From: Bombyx mori
Lineage: Eukaryota > Arthropoda > Insecta > Lepidoptera > Bombycidae
Direction of reading: 5' to 3'
NCBI RefSeq assembly: GCF_030269925.1
Contig: NC_085130.1
Location: 5,034,501-5,098,500 of the forward strand
Length of the DNA stretch: 64,000 bases
The position numbers were made by a program, and so were the translations under genes. Every line of letters starts with the position of its first letter. Position 1 is the stretch's first letter. The notes below the pieces were generated by a model that made no database searches, was not told where the DNA came from, and worked only from the letters and a program-made list of their open reading frames with translations. This document shows, in pieces, positions 9,394 to 20,003 of the stretch.

Positions 9394-9819
9394 CTGTTTA
9401 CAAAATTAAATATACTTTTACTATATACTGTGTACTTATACTTTATAATATTTTCATAATGTATCAATGGGAATATCCCCGTTCAACTAATTGATACATC
9501 AATTGGAATTTCATATACGAATTGGAAGAAGCAACGATTGATTTTAAAAAAATCACTTCGCAACTAAAATCAATTCGGTTCGAAGGATCAAACTTTGCAA
9601 TACACTTTTTAATTGTTTAATTTGAAATATTTTATAACCTCGTAGCGTTATTTAGCCGCAAGCAGGCCTGTAAAAATTATTTGTGTTAACAATAACCTCA
9701 CGAAATATTTAATTTATTTAATTTTATTAACATCGCCAAATTATACAAATGAAGTATTCTATTCTATTCTGTACTACTAATGTTGCTAGTAGATAAATTA
9801 GTTTCGGTTCGGAACTTAC

Positions 9820-9965
9820 CGGATCCTGTATCACACTGATCTCCCGACCTTCGAAGAACCATTTGATGAAGTCTGGCTTGGGAACAGACTCTGTCAGGCA
9901 TTCAACTGTAACCGTCTCCCCTTCCGCGCCTATCTGAGTCCTATTCGAAATTATCTTTGGAGCTC
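9820..9965 (-). CDS. kirre/rst: kirre/rst coding exon 11: Ig domain 5, first half
   Basis: Encodes residues 445-493. GAPKIISNRTQIGAEGETV is followed by TVECLTESVPKPDFIKWFFE with Cys467 and the core tryptophan. NRT is a possible glycosylation site. Enters at phase 1 after a TTGTTCTAG acceptor and leaves at phase 0 at GATCCG/GTAAGT. Confidence 0.93.
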
Positions 9966-10218
9966 CTAGAACAATGGAAAGCTATGACGAAAACAACATC
10001 TAACACTCGTATTATTGTGGATCGGTAGTAAAGACTCAAAAAGTTCGCACTGCTTAGGACGCAGGTTGTCGGTAAACCATCTTCAATGGAAGGGTGCTAT
10101 TTCTAAGTAACGACCATCACCAATGGAGGCAGCGTTACAATGAAGAGCATTGACAGACATTTTAAAGTAATCCTAACTATTCATGACCAGTCGGTATTAT
10201 TAATACATTAGTATTATA

Positions 10219-10416
10219 ACTGTTTTTTTTTTAAGTTTTATGACCGGGTATCTAACTAAGACCTTTAGGCCAAGTCTTATAATTTTTATGAAAGCTGATA
10301 ATTGGAGTGAAATGAAATAAGATGAGATGAGATGATATGGGATGAAATATAATCTCAGTAAAATGGTGGTCATTTACTGAGATTTTTTCAGTGGACTTTT
10401 TAGAGGATCTACTCTA
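10219..10416 (+). repeat. Interspersed repeat R1
   Basis: Contains ATAATCTCAGTAAAATGGTG and GTCATTTACTGAGATT and matches 21882-22118 in the opposite orientation. Low GC with a GATGA-rich core; class unknown. Confidence 0.6.
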
Positions 10417-10510
10417 GAGGAACGCCCCTACAACTGTTTTGAATCACATCTAAGGCGGTTTTAGGTGATATTTTTGAATCTAAAAGCTGATATTTTTATT
10501 TTGTTGTTAC

Positions 10511-10637
10511 CTTTAATAAAAACAGTAGCTTCACTCTCGATTTCTGGGTATCCGGTGACACTCGCTTTGCAGATATATTTTCCTGCCGTTTCTTTGTTCA
10601 CAACTATCTCCAAGTTCGGGGATTTTCCTTTAACCTG
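10511..10637 (-). CDS. kirre/rst: kirre/rst coding exon 10: Ig domain 4, second half
   Basis: Encodes residues 403-444 plus one base: VKGKSPNLEIVVNKETAGKY then Cys425 and ASVTGYPEIESEATVFIK. ETAGKYICKA is the F strand; GYPEI corresponds to the conserved G-[FY]-P-E-I block. The acceptor is a tandem CAGCAG, so the exon may begin at 10637 or three bases later at 10634, changing the protein by one glutamine. The longer form is given. Confidence 0.92.
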
Positions 10638-10906
10638 CTGGAAAATGTGGATCGCTCACATAACGCTGTCTTTGTAACTGATATCTTTAGGTGTAGGTTC
10701 GCTAAAGATCGAGTTTTTTTGGGTTTCGACAAGCTTCCCGAATTGTCGTTATCTAAAGCAATTTAGTTTTAACTGTCGAGGCATACTTAAGGCATACTTT
10801 TCTATATCATGATAAATGATTACTGTCGATCGTAGATTAATAAAACACATTTAGCGCATCTTATTTAAAATTTATTTCTGTATTTTCTGTGTAATCTATA
10901 TTTTTT

Positions 10907-11275
10907 GAAGTGAAACTTCTAATGCGACTTCTAACAAGGTTGCGTTATACGTTTAACGCTATTATGGAATAGAAAGAGAAAGATTGGGAATGAATGAATG
11001 GCACGCATGCGCGTAATATACCTGTTACAGGCCAGCGCGAGCGATAGCAATGAGTAGCATCTAATATTTCAATGAAGTATTTAAAAAAAAAAAAAAAATT
11101 TTTCTACCTACAATTCAAAATATATAAAATATAAATGTTGAAGATGTCGCATCTCTTATACACAGCATTCCCTATTACAAGAGCGATCTGTTTTAAGGAT
11201 GAAAAATGAAGAAAACTACATCGAAAAAGAAGTTTCACTTCATTCACGTGTATCAAGTTGCACGTGCACCGTTTT
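10907..11275. mobile_element. MITE family B (GAAGTGAAACTTC ends)
   Basis: Starts GAAGTGAAACTTC at 10907 and carries GAAGTTTCACTTC at 11229-11241 before a CACGTG-rich end. Nearly the same sequence occurs at 34630-35019; diverged relatives are at 43764 and 29020. Confidence 0.75.
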
Positions 11276-11276
11276 T

Positions 11277-11725
11277 AATACGCTTTTATTAGCTTCAGAC
11301 CTTCAGACGTATGTATGTTTGTAACGGAATCTTTGAACATGATTTTGACCCCCTTCAAAATGTCGGATTAATTCGAAATTTGGTATACTTATTAAGGACC
11401 GATGACAATTCAATATTAAAAAAAATATTGAAAAAATTGAAATTCAACTAAAAAATTTAAAATAAATAATAGTTTAAAAACACTAACAACATACGCTTTT
11501 ATAGAAAATCCAATATTTAAAAAAAATTGAATTAAATATAGTATAAGAAAAAATGATTTTATTATAAAAAAAGCGTGAAAAGCACTCCACGCTTTTTTAC
11601 AATAAAATAATTATTTCTTAGATTATTTTTAATTCAAATCTATTAAAATTTATTTTCTATTTTTAAGTTGAATTTTCTATAAAAGCGTATTTTGTTAGTT
11701 TTTTTAAACTATTATTTATTTATGT
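11277..11725. repeat. Repeat family C with long internal palindrome
   Basis: Starts ACGCTTTTATTAGCTTCAG; related copies at 26887-27235 and 59230-59596. Bases 11461-11577 and 11588-11720 are inverted copies of each other around a loop of about 10 bases (core AAGCGTG / CACGCTT). Element class unresolved. Confidence 0.7.
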
Positions 11726-11754
11726 ATTAATTCGCTAGCATGGTATTCACTTAC

Positions 11755-11888
11755 CCCGATCCTGCCAGGCTCGTTCAGAAGCCACCTGATCGCCGGCTTC
11801 GGCTGCCCATCAACGTCACAGCTAAGGGTCACAATCGAGCCGATATCCGCCTCGACGTCATGCAGATGATTGCGGAAAATTGGAGGAT
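11755..11888 (-). CDS. kirre/rst: kirre/rst coding exon 9: Ig domain 4, first half
   Basis: Encodes residues 358-402. YPPIFRNHLHDVEADIGS is the conserved Ig3-Ig4 hinge, followed by IVTLSCDVDGQPKPAIRW with Cys381 and the core tryptophan. The first codon is completed by the last base of exon 8, giving Tyr-Pro-Pro. The donor is GGG/GTAAGTG. The 3' flank is the left end of a repeat carrying a long palindrome. Confidence 0.93.
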
Positions 11889-11944
11889 CTAAAGGATGTA
11901 ATGAATACTTTTATTTGTTTTGTAGTTTACCTAAGCAAATCACC

Positions 11945-12105
11945 CCATTCTCAGTGTTTTTAGACTGTTCAAGCACCGGTCACCGTCCCCGTCGAACGCG
12001 TCGACTCCGACGAAGAGTTCGACCAGCGAACTAGCCCATAGACACAACCCACAGAGTTTCTCACCGGTTCTTTTCAGTGGGTCGCAATTCCGATACGGCA
12101 GTAGT
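11945..12105 (+). mobile_element. Jockey-type LINE 3' end, left half
   Basis: TCACCGTCCCCGTCGAACGC through TTTCTCACCGGTTCTTTTC matches the family that encodes the reverse-transcriptase tail at 16415-16909. Its continuation is at 12343-12475, beyond an inserted Bm1. Confidence 0.75.
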
Positions 12106-12110
12106 AGTAC

Positions 12111-12342
12111 ACTGGTGGTAGAACGTCTTGTGAGTCCGCACGGGTAGGTACTACCACCCTGCCTATTTCTCAGTAATGCGTCTCGGTTTAAAGGGCGGCG
12201 CCGCCGTTGTAACTATACTGAGACCTTAAGCTTATATCTCAAGGTGGGTGGCGCATTTACGTTGTAAATGTCTATGGGCTCCAGTAACCACTTAACACCA
12301 GGTTGGCTGTGAGCTCGTCCACCCATCTAAGCAATAAAAATA
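12111..12342 (+). mobile_element. Bm1 SINE inserted in a LINE fragment
   Basis: Body from ACTGGTGGTAGAACGTCTTG to CATCTAAGCAATAAAAATAA. The LINE continues on both sides. Confidence 0.88.
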
Positions 12343-12475
12343 AGCTTCAGCGAAGCACTGCTCTTGCTAGGGCTGGTGTTAGCAATTCTCTCAGGTTGAG
12401 CCCGAGAGCTCACCTACCGGTCAGCATGAAACTGGAATAGCCCCTTGGGCTACCAACGATTAGACAGGACAAAAA
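12343..12475 (+). mobile_element. Jockey-type LINE 3' end, right half
   Basis: GCGAAGCACTGCTCTTGCTA through GAGCTCACCTACCGGTCAG and the GGCTACCA end of the family. Confidence 0.75.
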
Positions 12476-12819
12476 AATCAATAACTTTGAGGCGTTCCTA
12501 ATTATACAGTTTTGCGTATAAGTATTATTTTCGGTCGGTCACTACAACTGCTTAGTCTGGTTACATTGCATAGGAATCAGATAGATTGACTTGGTGATAT
12601 AGTTAGTGCCCCTAACTATTGCGGCGAGGGTCATCGATTCCCACACATTCGTATGATGAACAGATTTGTTTGCTCTTTGTCTGGGTGTTTATTATCTATG
12701 TATGCGTCGCAATCAACACGTGTTTGTCGAACCAACACATGATACGGGACGCAAACGCCATCTGTCGGCGTTCGATGGAGTCAACTATTATGATATACTA
12801 TGACTATTATGATAGATAT

Positions 12820-13066
12820 GAGTTTTAAGGTCTCAGTATAGTTACAACGGCTGCCCCACCCTTCAAACCGAAACGCATTACTGCTTCAAGGCAGAAATAG
12901 GCAGGGTGGTGGTACCTACTCGTGCGGACTCATAAGACCTACCACCAGTAATTACGCAAATGATTATTTTACGGGTTTGATTTTTATTATACGATGTTAT
13001 TCTTTCCCCGTGGAAGTCAATCGTGAACATTTTGTTGAGTACGTATTTCATTGGAAAAATTGCTAT
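12820..13066 (-). mobile_element. Bm1 SINE, lacks poly-A end and head
   Basis: Minus orientation from the GAGACCTTAAAACTC region through the body into the ACGGGTTTGATTTTTATTAT linker. Confidence 0.88.
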
Positions 13067-13096
13067 ATATAAATTAATCTTAAGCAATCAATCAAA

Positions 13097-13514
13097 CTAG
13101 AGGTCCCGCAGTAGTCGAAATTCGACTATAATTAATTGAAATTGTAAGTTTGTACACTGTTATGATTGTCACAAATTCTATAGTCACAAATTTCGCCAAG
13201 ACTACACTTATACTATAAAAAATATTAACAAAGACAAACCATATTCTATTCCCAATTTGACAACAGACGTCAAGAACAAAAGTTTGACAATAAATAGTAT
13301 GCATGCGTGTGTGCGTCAAATACATGGTATGTAGTGTATGTAATGTTTTCTTTATTGATTTAATGTATCTTTTATGCATTATTTTAAAAAAATATTAGCA
13401 TTGTGTGCTTCTTCTCTATATTCTCTATAAGTGTGGAAAATTTCACCATACTCCGTCCGCGCAATTTTCTTAAAAAGGGATACAAAGTTTTTGCTTCACG
13501 TATTAATATATAGA
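13097..13514 (-). mobile_element. Helitron family H4, complete copy
   Basis: Minus-strand 5' end TCTATATATTAATACGTGAA at 13514 and 3' end CTGCGGGACCTCTAG at 13097. Internal sequence matches the 35123 and 51063 copies over the full length. Confidence 0.8.
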
Positions 13515-14300
13515 TGTAATCAAAACTTAGTTATATATTTTTTTATTTTTGTTGTTAATGCACTGTCGATTGCATTTATAATTGAGGTGGCATCTGCCAT
13601 GAACTTTTGTCAGTTTGTCAATGATTTTATTGACGATAACTTTTTTTGTGCAACTATAATAAATAAATAAATTTCAATAACTACATTAATGTAGTTGTTT
13701 AGTTTTGGTAGCATAACTAACGCATTACGTGTCATTATTGTACGTGTATCATTAAAAATCATTATCATTAAAAACTGTCCCAATTACACAAGCGTTAACC
13801 AAACCATTGTTTATCTTCAAAAAACACTTACGTTTCGATTTATCTCTATACGTTAATATTATTTTTTTATCTCAAAACCTTCTGACTCACGATTTCATGG
13901 GAACAATTTTAAATGAACTGTATCGATAAACTTAGGTGAGATACGACCGATGCTAACATCATTTCTTTGTTCAAGAATATCTGGGTATTTTTGTTTGAAG
14001 AACGCTTCGAGTTGAATGGTTTGATTTATTGAAAGATACATTCACGAAGATCGATTTTGTATTCGTTTTAAAAAAAATATTATAGTGTTCACCCATTTAA
14101 TAATTGTTGGAAAATAATTTTGTTGACAACTCAAGCTCGCTTGGAATTAAGCTAGTTTCTATAGTTTTCTTATTGCCTTTATAGCCGAAGGAGCGGCATA
14201 CTGATAGTGAGTGATGGTTACAGACGCTCATGAACTTCAACATTGCCAAATAGTACAAATCTAAGCGGTAATATTCAAGTTCCTAACAAATTTTTTGACA
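13515..14300. other. Unassigned intron sequence
   Basis: AT-rich part of the 8-kb intron between exons 8 and 9; nothing recognised. Confidence 0.4.
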
Positions 14301-14304
14301 ATTA

Positions 14305-14746
14305 ATATTAAACATAGCGGACCGCTCCGGCTCCGCTCGGGTCTTTAACAAAAAATTCAATGATATGTGACGTTTTATTTAAAAAAATAAAAGAACACTT
14401 ATTGCGGCATAACTATAATAGTTAGATATATGCTGTCGCAACTCTTTTTGTAAGTAATAATGTGTTCTACAAAGTCGTAGTACATTGTTTTATTCTATCG
14501 TCAATAGTTTTCGCGGGGCACGAGACGTAAAGAATATTTTAGGTAATTTTTTTACACCTTGGGTTACATTATTGGCGTTTTAGTAAGGATCCCTAATATT
14601 TTTCAAAAAGATTATAGCCTATGTTACTCAGAAATAGCGTAGTAGCTTCCAAACAGTGAAAGAATTTTTCAAATCGGTTCAGTAGTTCGGAGCCTATTCA
14701 ATACAAACAAACAAACAAATCTTTCCTCTTTATAATATTAGTATAG
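14305..14746 (-). mobile_element. Helitron-like element (family H2 5' end)
   Basis: Minus-strand 5' end TCTATACTAATATTATAAAG at 14746. The 3' side holds GACCGCTCCGGCTCCGCTCG, the GC-rich hairpin-like end of such elements, though the exact terminus is unclear. Confidence 0.6.
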
Positions 14747-15285
14747 ATGAAACTTTTTAGAAAAATATTGAATTATTTTCTCCATAAAATCAAATCCCTG
14801 TGAGGGAGTCCGTATAGAGTCCCTTCTTTATTCACGGGAAAATCGTGTTTTTGGATCGCTCGTAATTAACACCACAGTTGAAACAATAGGAGTTTTATTA
14901 TTGCAGCGGCTTACACAGTTCTAAGTTATACACATTATTCCGTTTTTTCGTCTTATGTGTTTTCGGCGGGAAAAAGGTCCTGTGTCACAGACTATCTCCT
15001 TTTTTTTTTCACCTCTCGTGCGTTTTGACTTACGCATCATAAAAAGGTGCACTCTTAAACGCCACAACGGCGAATGTTGTTGGAAAATTAGCGGAATCAT
15101 CAGGAACTTATTAAGATGAAGTTATTTGTTAAGGAAATTTATTAATATATTCCTTTTAATATTGTATAAACTATTATATGTATGTATGTATGTATATGTG
15201 ATTGTGTATATACTTTTTTGTGTGTGTATGTATTTTTAAATTAATATAAATTTCATTGCACCTACTACTATTCACTCTGCACTAC
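14747..15285. other. Unassigned intron sequence with TATG microsatellite
   Basis: Contains a TATGTATGTATGTATGTATA run near 15177-15198; otherwise nothing recognised. Confidence 0.4.
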
Positions 15286-15289
15286 CTTT

Positions 15290-15373
15290 GGTTGACTGCT
15301 AGAGAATGCCTTAGGCATTAAGTCCGCCAATGTAAATTTTACATGAAGTGTAATAAATAAATAAATAAATAAA
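15290..15373 (+). mobile_element. LINE 3' tail with AAAT repeats
   Basis: GAATGCCTTAGGCATTAAGT then CCGCC and AATAAATAAATAAATAAATA is a common 3' end of lepidopteran LINEs. Confidence 0.5.
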
Positions 15374-15493
15374 GTAGATTCACGCGAAACATATAATGCG
15401 ATGTTCACACTTTATTACGTAACGGCTCCCTTCCCTTCGACTAATTGCTACATAACAATCTCTAAAGACTTTTCACACGAGAACACCCTACAA

Positions 15494-15680
15494 TCACAAG
15501 GTAACCCCAGAAGCGTAACCGAAAATTACTTTCATGGTACCATAGGTCTCTCTAGAGTGGACAATCATAAGGTATAGGGTTTGGCCAGACGCGTTACTGA
15601 ATATTACTTTAATTGTACCATAGGTCTCTGTTGAGTGGTCAACATCACTCAACAAGACTGATTTATCGTATGGCGCCACA
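15494..15680 (-). repeat. Two-unit diverged tandem repeat (80-bp period) with an open frame
   Basis: Minus-strand frame ending at a stop at 15494 contains HSTETYGTIKVIFSNASG and HSRETYGTMKVIFGYASG. DNA differences between units are largely at third codon positions. No family recognised; could be a decayed coding repeat or a minisatellite. Confidence 0.45.
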
Positions 15681-16024
15681 CAACACGCGTTCCAGAAAAA
15701 AAAAAAAAACTTATCGAACATTGGAAAATATTTTAAAAAGTGATTTATAGTTTTTGTTTTCAAACACGCAAAATACGAGAGAATTTTCACGGGACTCATT
15801 CATTGATTTATAACTGTTCCGTTTTAGAACAAAGAAGTACTTTTTTTTAAGAGTACATCAATCAAATACCAAGAAAAATATCAATATTTATGAAGCATTT
15901 TCAGTATGTTTAACCTAAAAGAAATGAATATTTTCACTAGAATATGAAAATAAAACATTATTAGTTTTACTAGCAGCAAAATCTTGCAGCGGGACTCATG
16001 GAAACTGTTGAAAAATGAATAGTA

Positions 16025-16285
16025 CTTGTGAGTCCGCACGGCACGTCATTACGGATCCTCCTGATCCATTAACGGTGCTTTTAGGCACCACAAGCACTGG
16101 TCGCTGTCCTCGTCGAACCCTTCGTCAAGCGAAGGGCTCGACAAGCGAATTAGCCCATAGACACAGCCCACTGAGTAGCCTCTCAAGGTAGGCTTATTTA
16201 CGTTGTAGATGTATGTGGGCTTCAGTTACCACTTAACATCAGGTGGGCCGTGAGCACGTCAACCCACTTAAGTATTTAAAAAAAC
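16025..16285 (+). mobile_element. Chimera of Bm1 and LINE sequence
   Basis: A Bm1 5' scrap (GTGAGTCCGCACGG) runs into jockey-type LINE 3' sequence (16040-16180) and back into the Bm1 3' half ending TTTAAAAAAAC. Confidence 0.7.
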
Positions 16286-16414
16286 GATAAATCTGGCACG
16301 AGCTTCGTCTTAATAGTTACCTACTGCGCCGACTATAAACAATAGGAATTTTAGAATATAATTTTTAAAACCAGTGTAATCACAAGCGTCCTTAAACATA
16401 ACAATAGTCTTCTC

Positions 16415-16909
16415 AAAGAACGTGGATCTCCATGATGACCTGGAGCTTGACTCAGTCAGTAAGTATCTACAGTCAGCATCATTGCGCTACTTTGAAAAGG
16501 CGGTACGACATGAAAACCCTCTTGTCGTGGCCGCCGGGAATTACATACCCGATCCTGTAGACCGTATGGTAAACAGTCGATGTCACCCTAAACACGTCAT
16601 TACGGATCCTCCCAATCCATTAACGGTGCTTTTAGGTACAACAAGCACCGGTCACCGTCCTTGTCGAACCCGTCGCTTGCGACGAATAGCTCGACGAATG
16701 AATTAACCGATAGACACAGCCTACTGAGTTTCTCGCCGGACCTTCTCAGTGGGTCGCGTTTCCGATCCGGTGGTAGATTCTATGAAGCACTGCTCTACTC
16801 TAGGACCAGTGTTAGCAACACTCCCGGTTAGAGCCCCGTGAGCTCATCTACACGTCAAGGAGAAGCTGAAATAGTCTCTCAAGGCTATCAGCATAGGTAG
16901 GGAAGAAAA
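16415..16909 (+). mobile_element. Jockey-type LINE 3' end with reverse-transcriptase C-terminus
   Basis: Encodes DLELDSVSKYLQSASLRYFE and AAGNYIPDPVDRM, the C-terminus of jockey-clade reverse transcriptases, then a 3' UTR with CTTCTCAGTGGGTCGCGTTT and GAGCTCATCTACACGTCAAG, ending in a short A-rich tail. 5'-truncated as is usual. Confidence 0.8.
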
Positions 16910-16954
16910 AGCAGCCTACATGGTGAGGCGCCCCGAGTGCTAGCACGAGTGACG

Positions 16955-17013
16955 CAACTATGACTGTATCCAAATCCCGCAGGCAAGTACCGATTTTCTA
17001 ATGAAATACGTAC
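16955..17013 (+). mobile_element. Bm1 SINE head, left part of a split copy
   Basis: ATCCCGCAGGCAAGTACCGA and TCTAATGAAATACGTAC match the Bm1 tRNA-like head and linker. The copy resumes at 18582 after a DNA transposon. Confidence 0.7.
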
Positions 17014-18581
17014 CGTACAATGGGGTAAATAGGGACAAAATCGACCTTCAGATTGAATTTTAAAATAGTTCCAATTAAATAGTCACTGCTCAACCAAAGA
17101 AATAAGTTGAGTCTTGAACGTACCTAGGTGATAAAAACCGTTACATTATTTAAATTATTCATTTTAAAGAAATAATCGGTAAAATAATGGCCGTCCCAAT
17201 TTACCCAGCGTCCGGGGTAAATTGACACGGTTAAGGGTTAAATTGGGATATTTGTAAGGGTTGTCAACTCGCAGTACTGCGATATATAGGTAGGTGCCAT
17301 ATAATTATTTATATGGACCGAAATGATGAATACAATCCATAATTTAAGCACAATACACAACATAGTGTAAATTAAGCTGGTTTCTATTCCGAAGCGATGT
17401 GACGTGAATGATAATCAACAATACAATGATCAAAAAAAGTATGTGCATGTTATATTTTAGAAAATTATTATTTAATTTCCTTAAAAATCACAACTCTGAA
17501 ACAAAATCATAAAATAGAATAAAAAATAGAAAACAAAAGGACTGGAAATGCAATAATACAAGATAAAAAAACAATAAGATATAATACAATAGAAATAAGA
17601 CAATAAGATAAAAAAACAGCTTTATCTGATTACTGCCAATAATAACAAAAATAGAAGAAATTCTTTCTAAGCTAAATAACTAAACTCAATTAATTCACTC
17701 ACTCATAATTGGAACCTAGATATCTCGGATTTTTAATTAATGTTACATTTAAAATCTGAGGCCTGTTTTTATTTGTCTGTGCGTTGTGAATGTTAAAAAA
17801 ATCATGATTCGACGCGTGAATAGATTCTGAAATAACAAAAGTTTTGATTCGTTTGAGTTCTTTTAACTTTTAATTTTATTGCTATAAAGAACATACGACC
17901 GGGCAGATATTACAAGGTAAATGTCGCGAAAAAAAAGTAATTATATATATACTTTTCTTTTACCTATAATACTTACATAAACTAACTGATAAACACATTA
18001 ACCTTCTTTACATCACGCTATTAAGTGATAGTATAGGCTAAAAAATCTATTATAAGATATCAGTGACAACCCTAACAAGCCATCCCTATTTTGTCCTTTG
18101 GCGTTCCAATTTTGTGTTTTCTCGTCCCTAATTTTTCCAGTCTCGTTCCAAATTACCCTACATACGTCCCAATTTTCCCCAAAAAGAAAGGAAAAAATAT
18201 ACATTTTTTATTTTGTCGAAATATTGTATTTAAAATAAGAATATTGCAACTTACCGTTTGTTGTGGTATTTCCAGGTGTATTAAAAACGTATATAAATTG
18301 TGATCTTATTGAAAAAACAACGATAATATTACTTTTTTTAAAAGTTCTTTAAGCTGTTTTAAAACGCACTTTTCAACCATTATTTTAAATTTAATTTGAC
18401 GAAGTTTTGGGACCAACTTAACTCATGCTTAGTACTTCCATACTTAACTTGGTTTTTCTTCTATACATTGATAAATATTACCTTAAAGAAAATTAGGTAG
18501 ATTCCGTGCTACAAGTACTTTGAGAATCTTCCGCAGGTTTGTCCCAATTTACCCCAGAATCCCAATTTACCCCATGTCATG
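17014..18581. mobile_element. Non-autonomous DNA transposon with GTAC target duplication
   Basis: Both ends carry ATGGGGTAAATNGGGA in inverted orientation about 1568 bp apart, and GTAC flanks each side (17010-17013, 18582-18585). Further copies of CCCAATTTACCC and diverged relatives lie inside both ends (around 17190-17260, 18080-18180, 18540-18575). No transposase frame is present; superfamily not assigned. Confidence 0.7.
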
Positions 18582-18872
18582 GTACTTAAGTCACGTTCAC
18601 TAATGACTCTCGTGTGAAGGAATATCAATGCGAGGCTAAATGCCTAATTACTGGTGGTAGGGTATGTGAGCTCATGTCGCTAGGCTTAACGGCCCTTTCT
18701 ATTTCGATCGGGCAACATGCGTTCTGGTATAAAGGATGGAGCAACCGGTATTCTATAAACCTTAAACTCGCGTCTTAGAACTCATATCTCAAGGTGGGCT
18801 GATGATGTCTATGGGCTTCGCTAACCATCTAACACTAGCCGAGTTGTGAGCTCGTTCAACTATTTAAGCATT
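18582..18872 (+). mobile_element. Bm1 SINE, right part of a split copy
   Basis: Resumes Bm1 at the linker (GTGAAGGAATATCAATGCGA), with CTAATTACTGGTGGTAGGG and GTGATGTCTATGGGCTTCG-like body. Strongly diverged, so an old copy. Confidence 0.7.
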
Positions 18873-19437
18873 GCAATTTGCGTATACACTATTCAACTGA
18901 TTTTTAGATCTCAACGTAGATTCCCATTTAGGTATGGATCATAACAACCTGTACATAATATTTGGTTATCTAAACTTATACACGTTTTTAAACTTATTAC
19001 CAAATAGAAAAATCTAAAACGTTAAATCAGCAGTTATATATAAAACTCGTTCCCCATAGTTGACCCAACATTAAAATAGTAGTCGCCGCCTATTAGCCAC
19101 GAGATAACACCGCAATAAACTCGTCTGGTCATCCATGGAATTCAATACCAAAGACGTCTAAAAATAATATTATGTTTATATTATATCACCTAGTTTCGCT
19201 GCTGTCGGAATAGCCACGAAGCATGTTTATGTTAATGGAAAATAAAAGCGCCATGGTGTTTCATGATGCCCACGCCATGACGCAATTTCGGGTTATGGGA
19301 AGATAGAATTCGACCAATTTCCATTACATTGTATTTGTCGTATTAGATATTTCGGGAATACTGATATAGGTTAATGCCAAATTCTGGAGGCATTATTCAA
19401 AATATGTTTCAAGATTTATCAAGATCAGATTGATGGA
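18873..19437. other. Unassigned intron sequence
   Basis: Nothing recognised. Confidence 0.4.
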
Positions 19438-19668
19438 ATGTTACACTCAAAACTGGACTTCTGTTTCTGCAACTTTAACCCTATCGGTAAAAGAAGGAGA
19501 GGTCGACTGAAGAAGAGATGGATTGAGTGTGTGAATGACGATATGAGAGAAAGAGGAGGGAGTGTTGAGATGGCGGCAGATAGACGAGAATGGTGTAGAA
19601 AAAATGTACCGACTTCATCTAGTGGGATAAGATGGAGACAAAGAAGAAACAAAACTTTAACCCCATAG
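19438..19668 (+). mobile_element. LINE reverse-transcriptase C-terminal fragment
   Basis: Translates to GKRRRGRLKKRWIECVNDDM and AADRREWCRKNV, the RRxGRxxxRWxDxV ... DRxxWR tail of insect LINE reverse transcriptases. It lies in the same strand sense as no neighbouring gene. Confidence 0.7.
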
Positions 19669-19900
19669 CTGTGAGATTATTTTACCTTGATCTGTTGGAC
19701 CGAACATTATCTTGCGTTGCAAATTCCGGGAACTACTTACATCAGGTCGGCCATTACCACATTTAATTATCAAGTCTTTTGTCGCTCTTGATGTTGAAGG
19801 ATGAATAGGTATATTAACATCGCAATAATTACGCGGTGCATTTCACTCATTTTTCTTTATTATAAAATTAATAATAAATAAAAAACTGATATTTACTCAC

Positions 19901-20003
19901 ATGCAACGTTCAGTGTAACTTTTGCCGAGCTCGTGCCCACAGTATTGCTGATTTCGCATCTCACTTCAGCCTTGTTATGTTTCCTTGTGACGTTGAAAAT
20001 AAT
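19901..20003 (-). CDS. kirre/rst: kirre/rst coding exon 8: Ig domain 3, second half
   Basis: Encodes residues 324-357 plus one base. IIFNVTRKHNKAEVRC (Cys339) and EISNTVGTSSAKVTLNVA form the F and G strands of Ig3. NVT is a possible glycosylation site. The acceptor is TTGTCCTTAG and the donor GCAT/GTGAGTAAA. About 8 kb of repeat-rich intron follows before exon 9. Confidence 0.92.

Noticed and set aside
16422..16706. 94-codon frame as a host gene
   Set aside because: The peptide is the C-terminus of a jockey-type reverse transcriptase, so it is transposon-derived.
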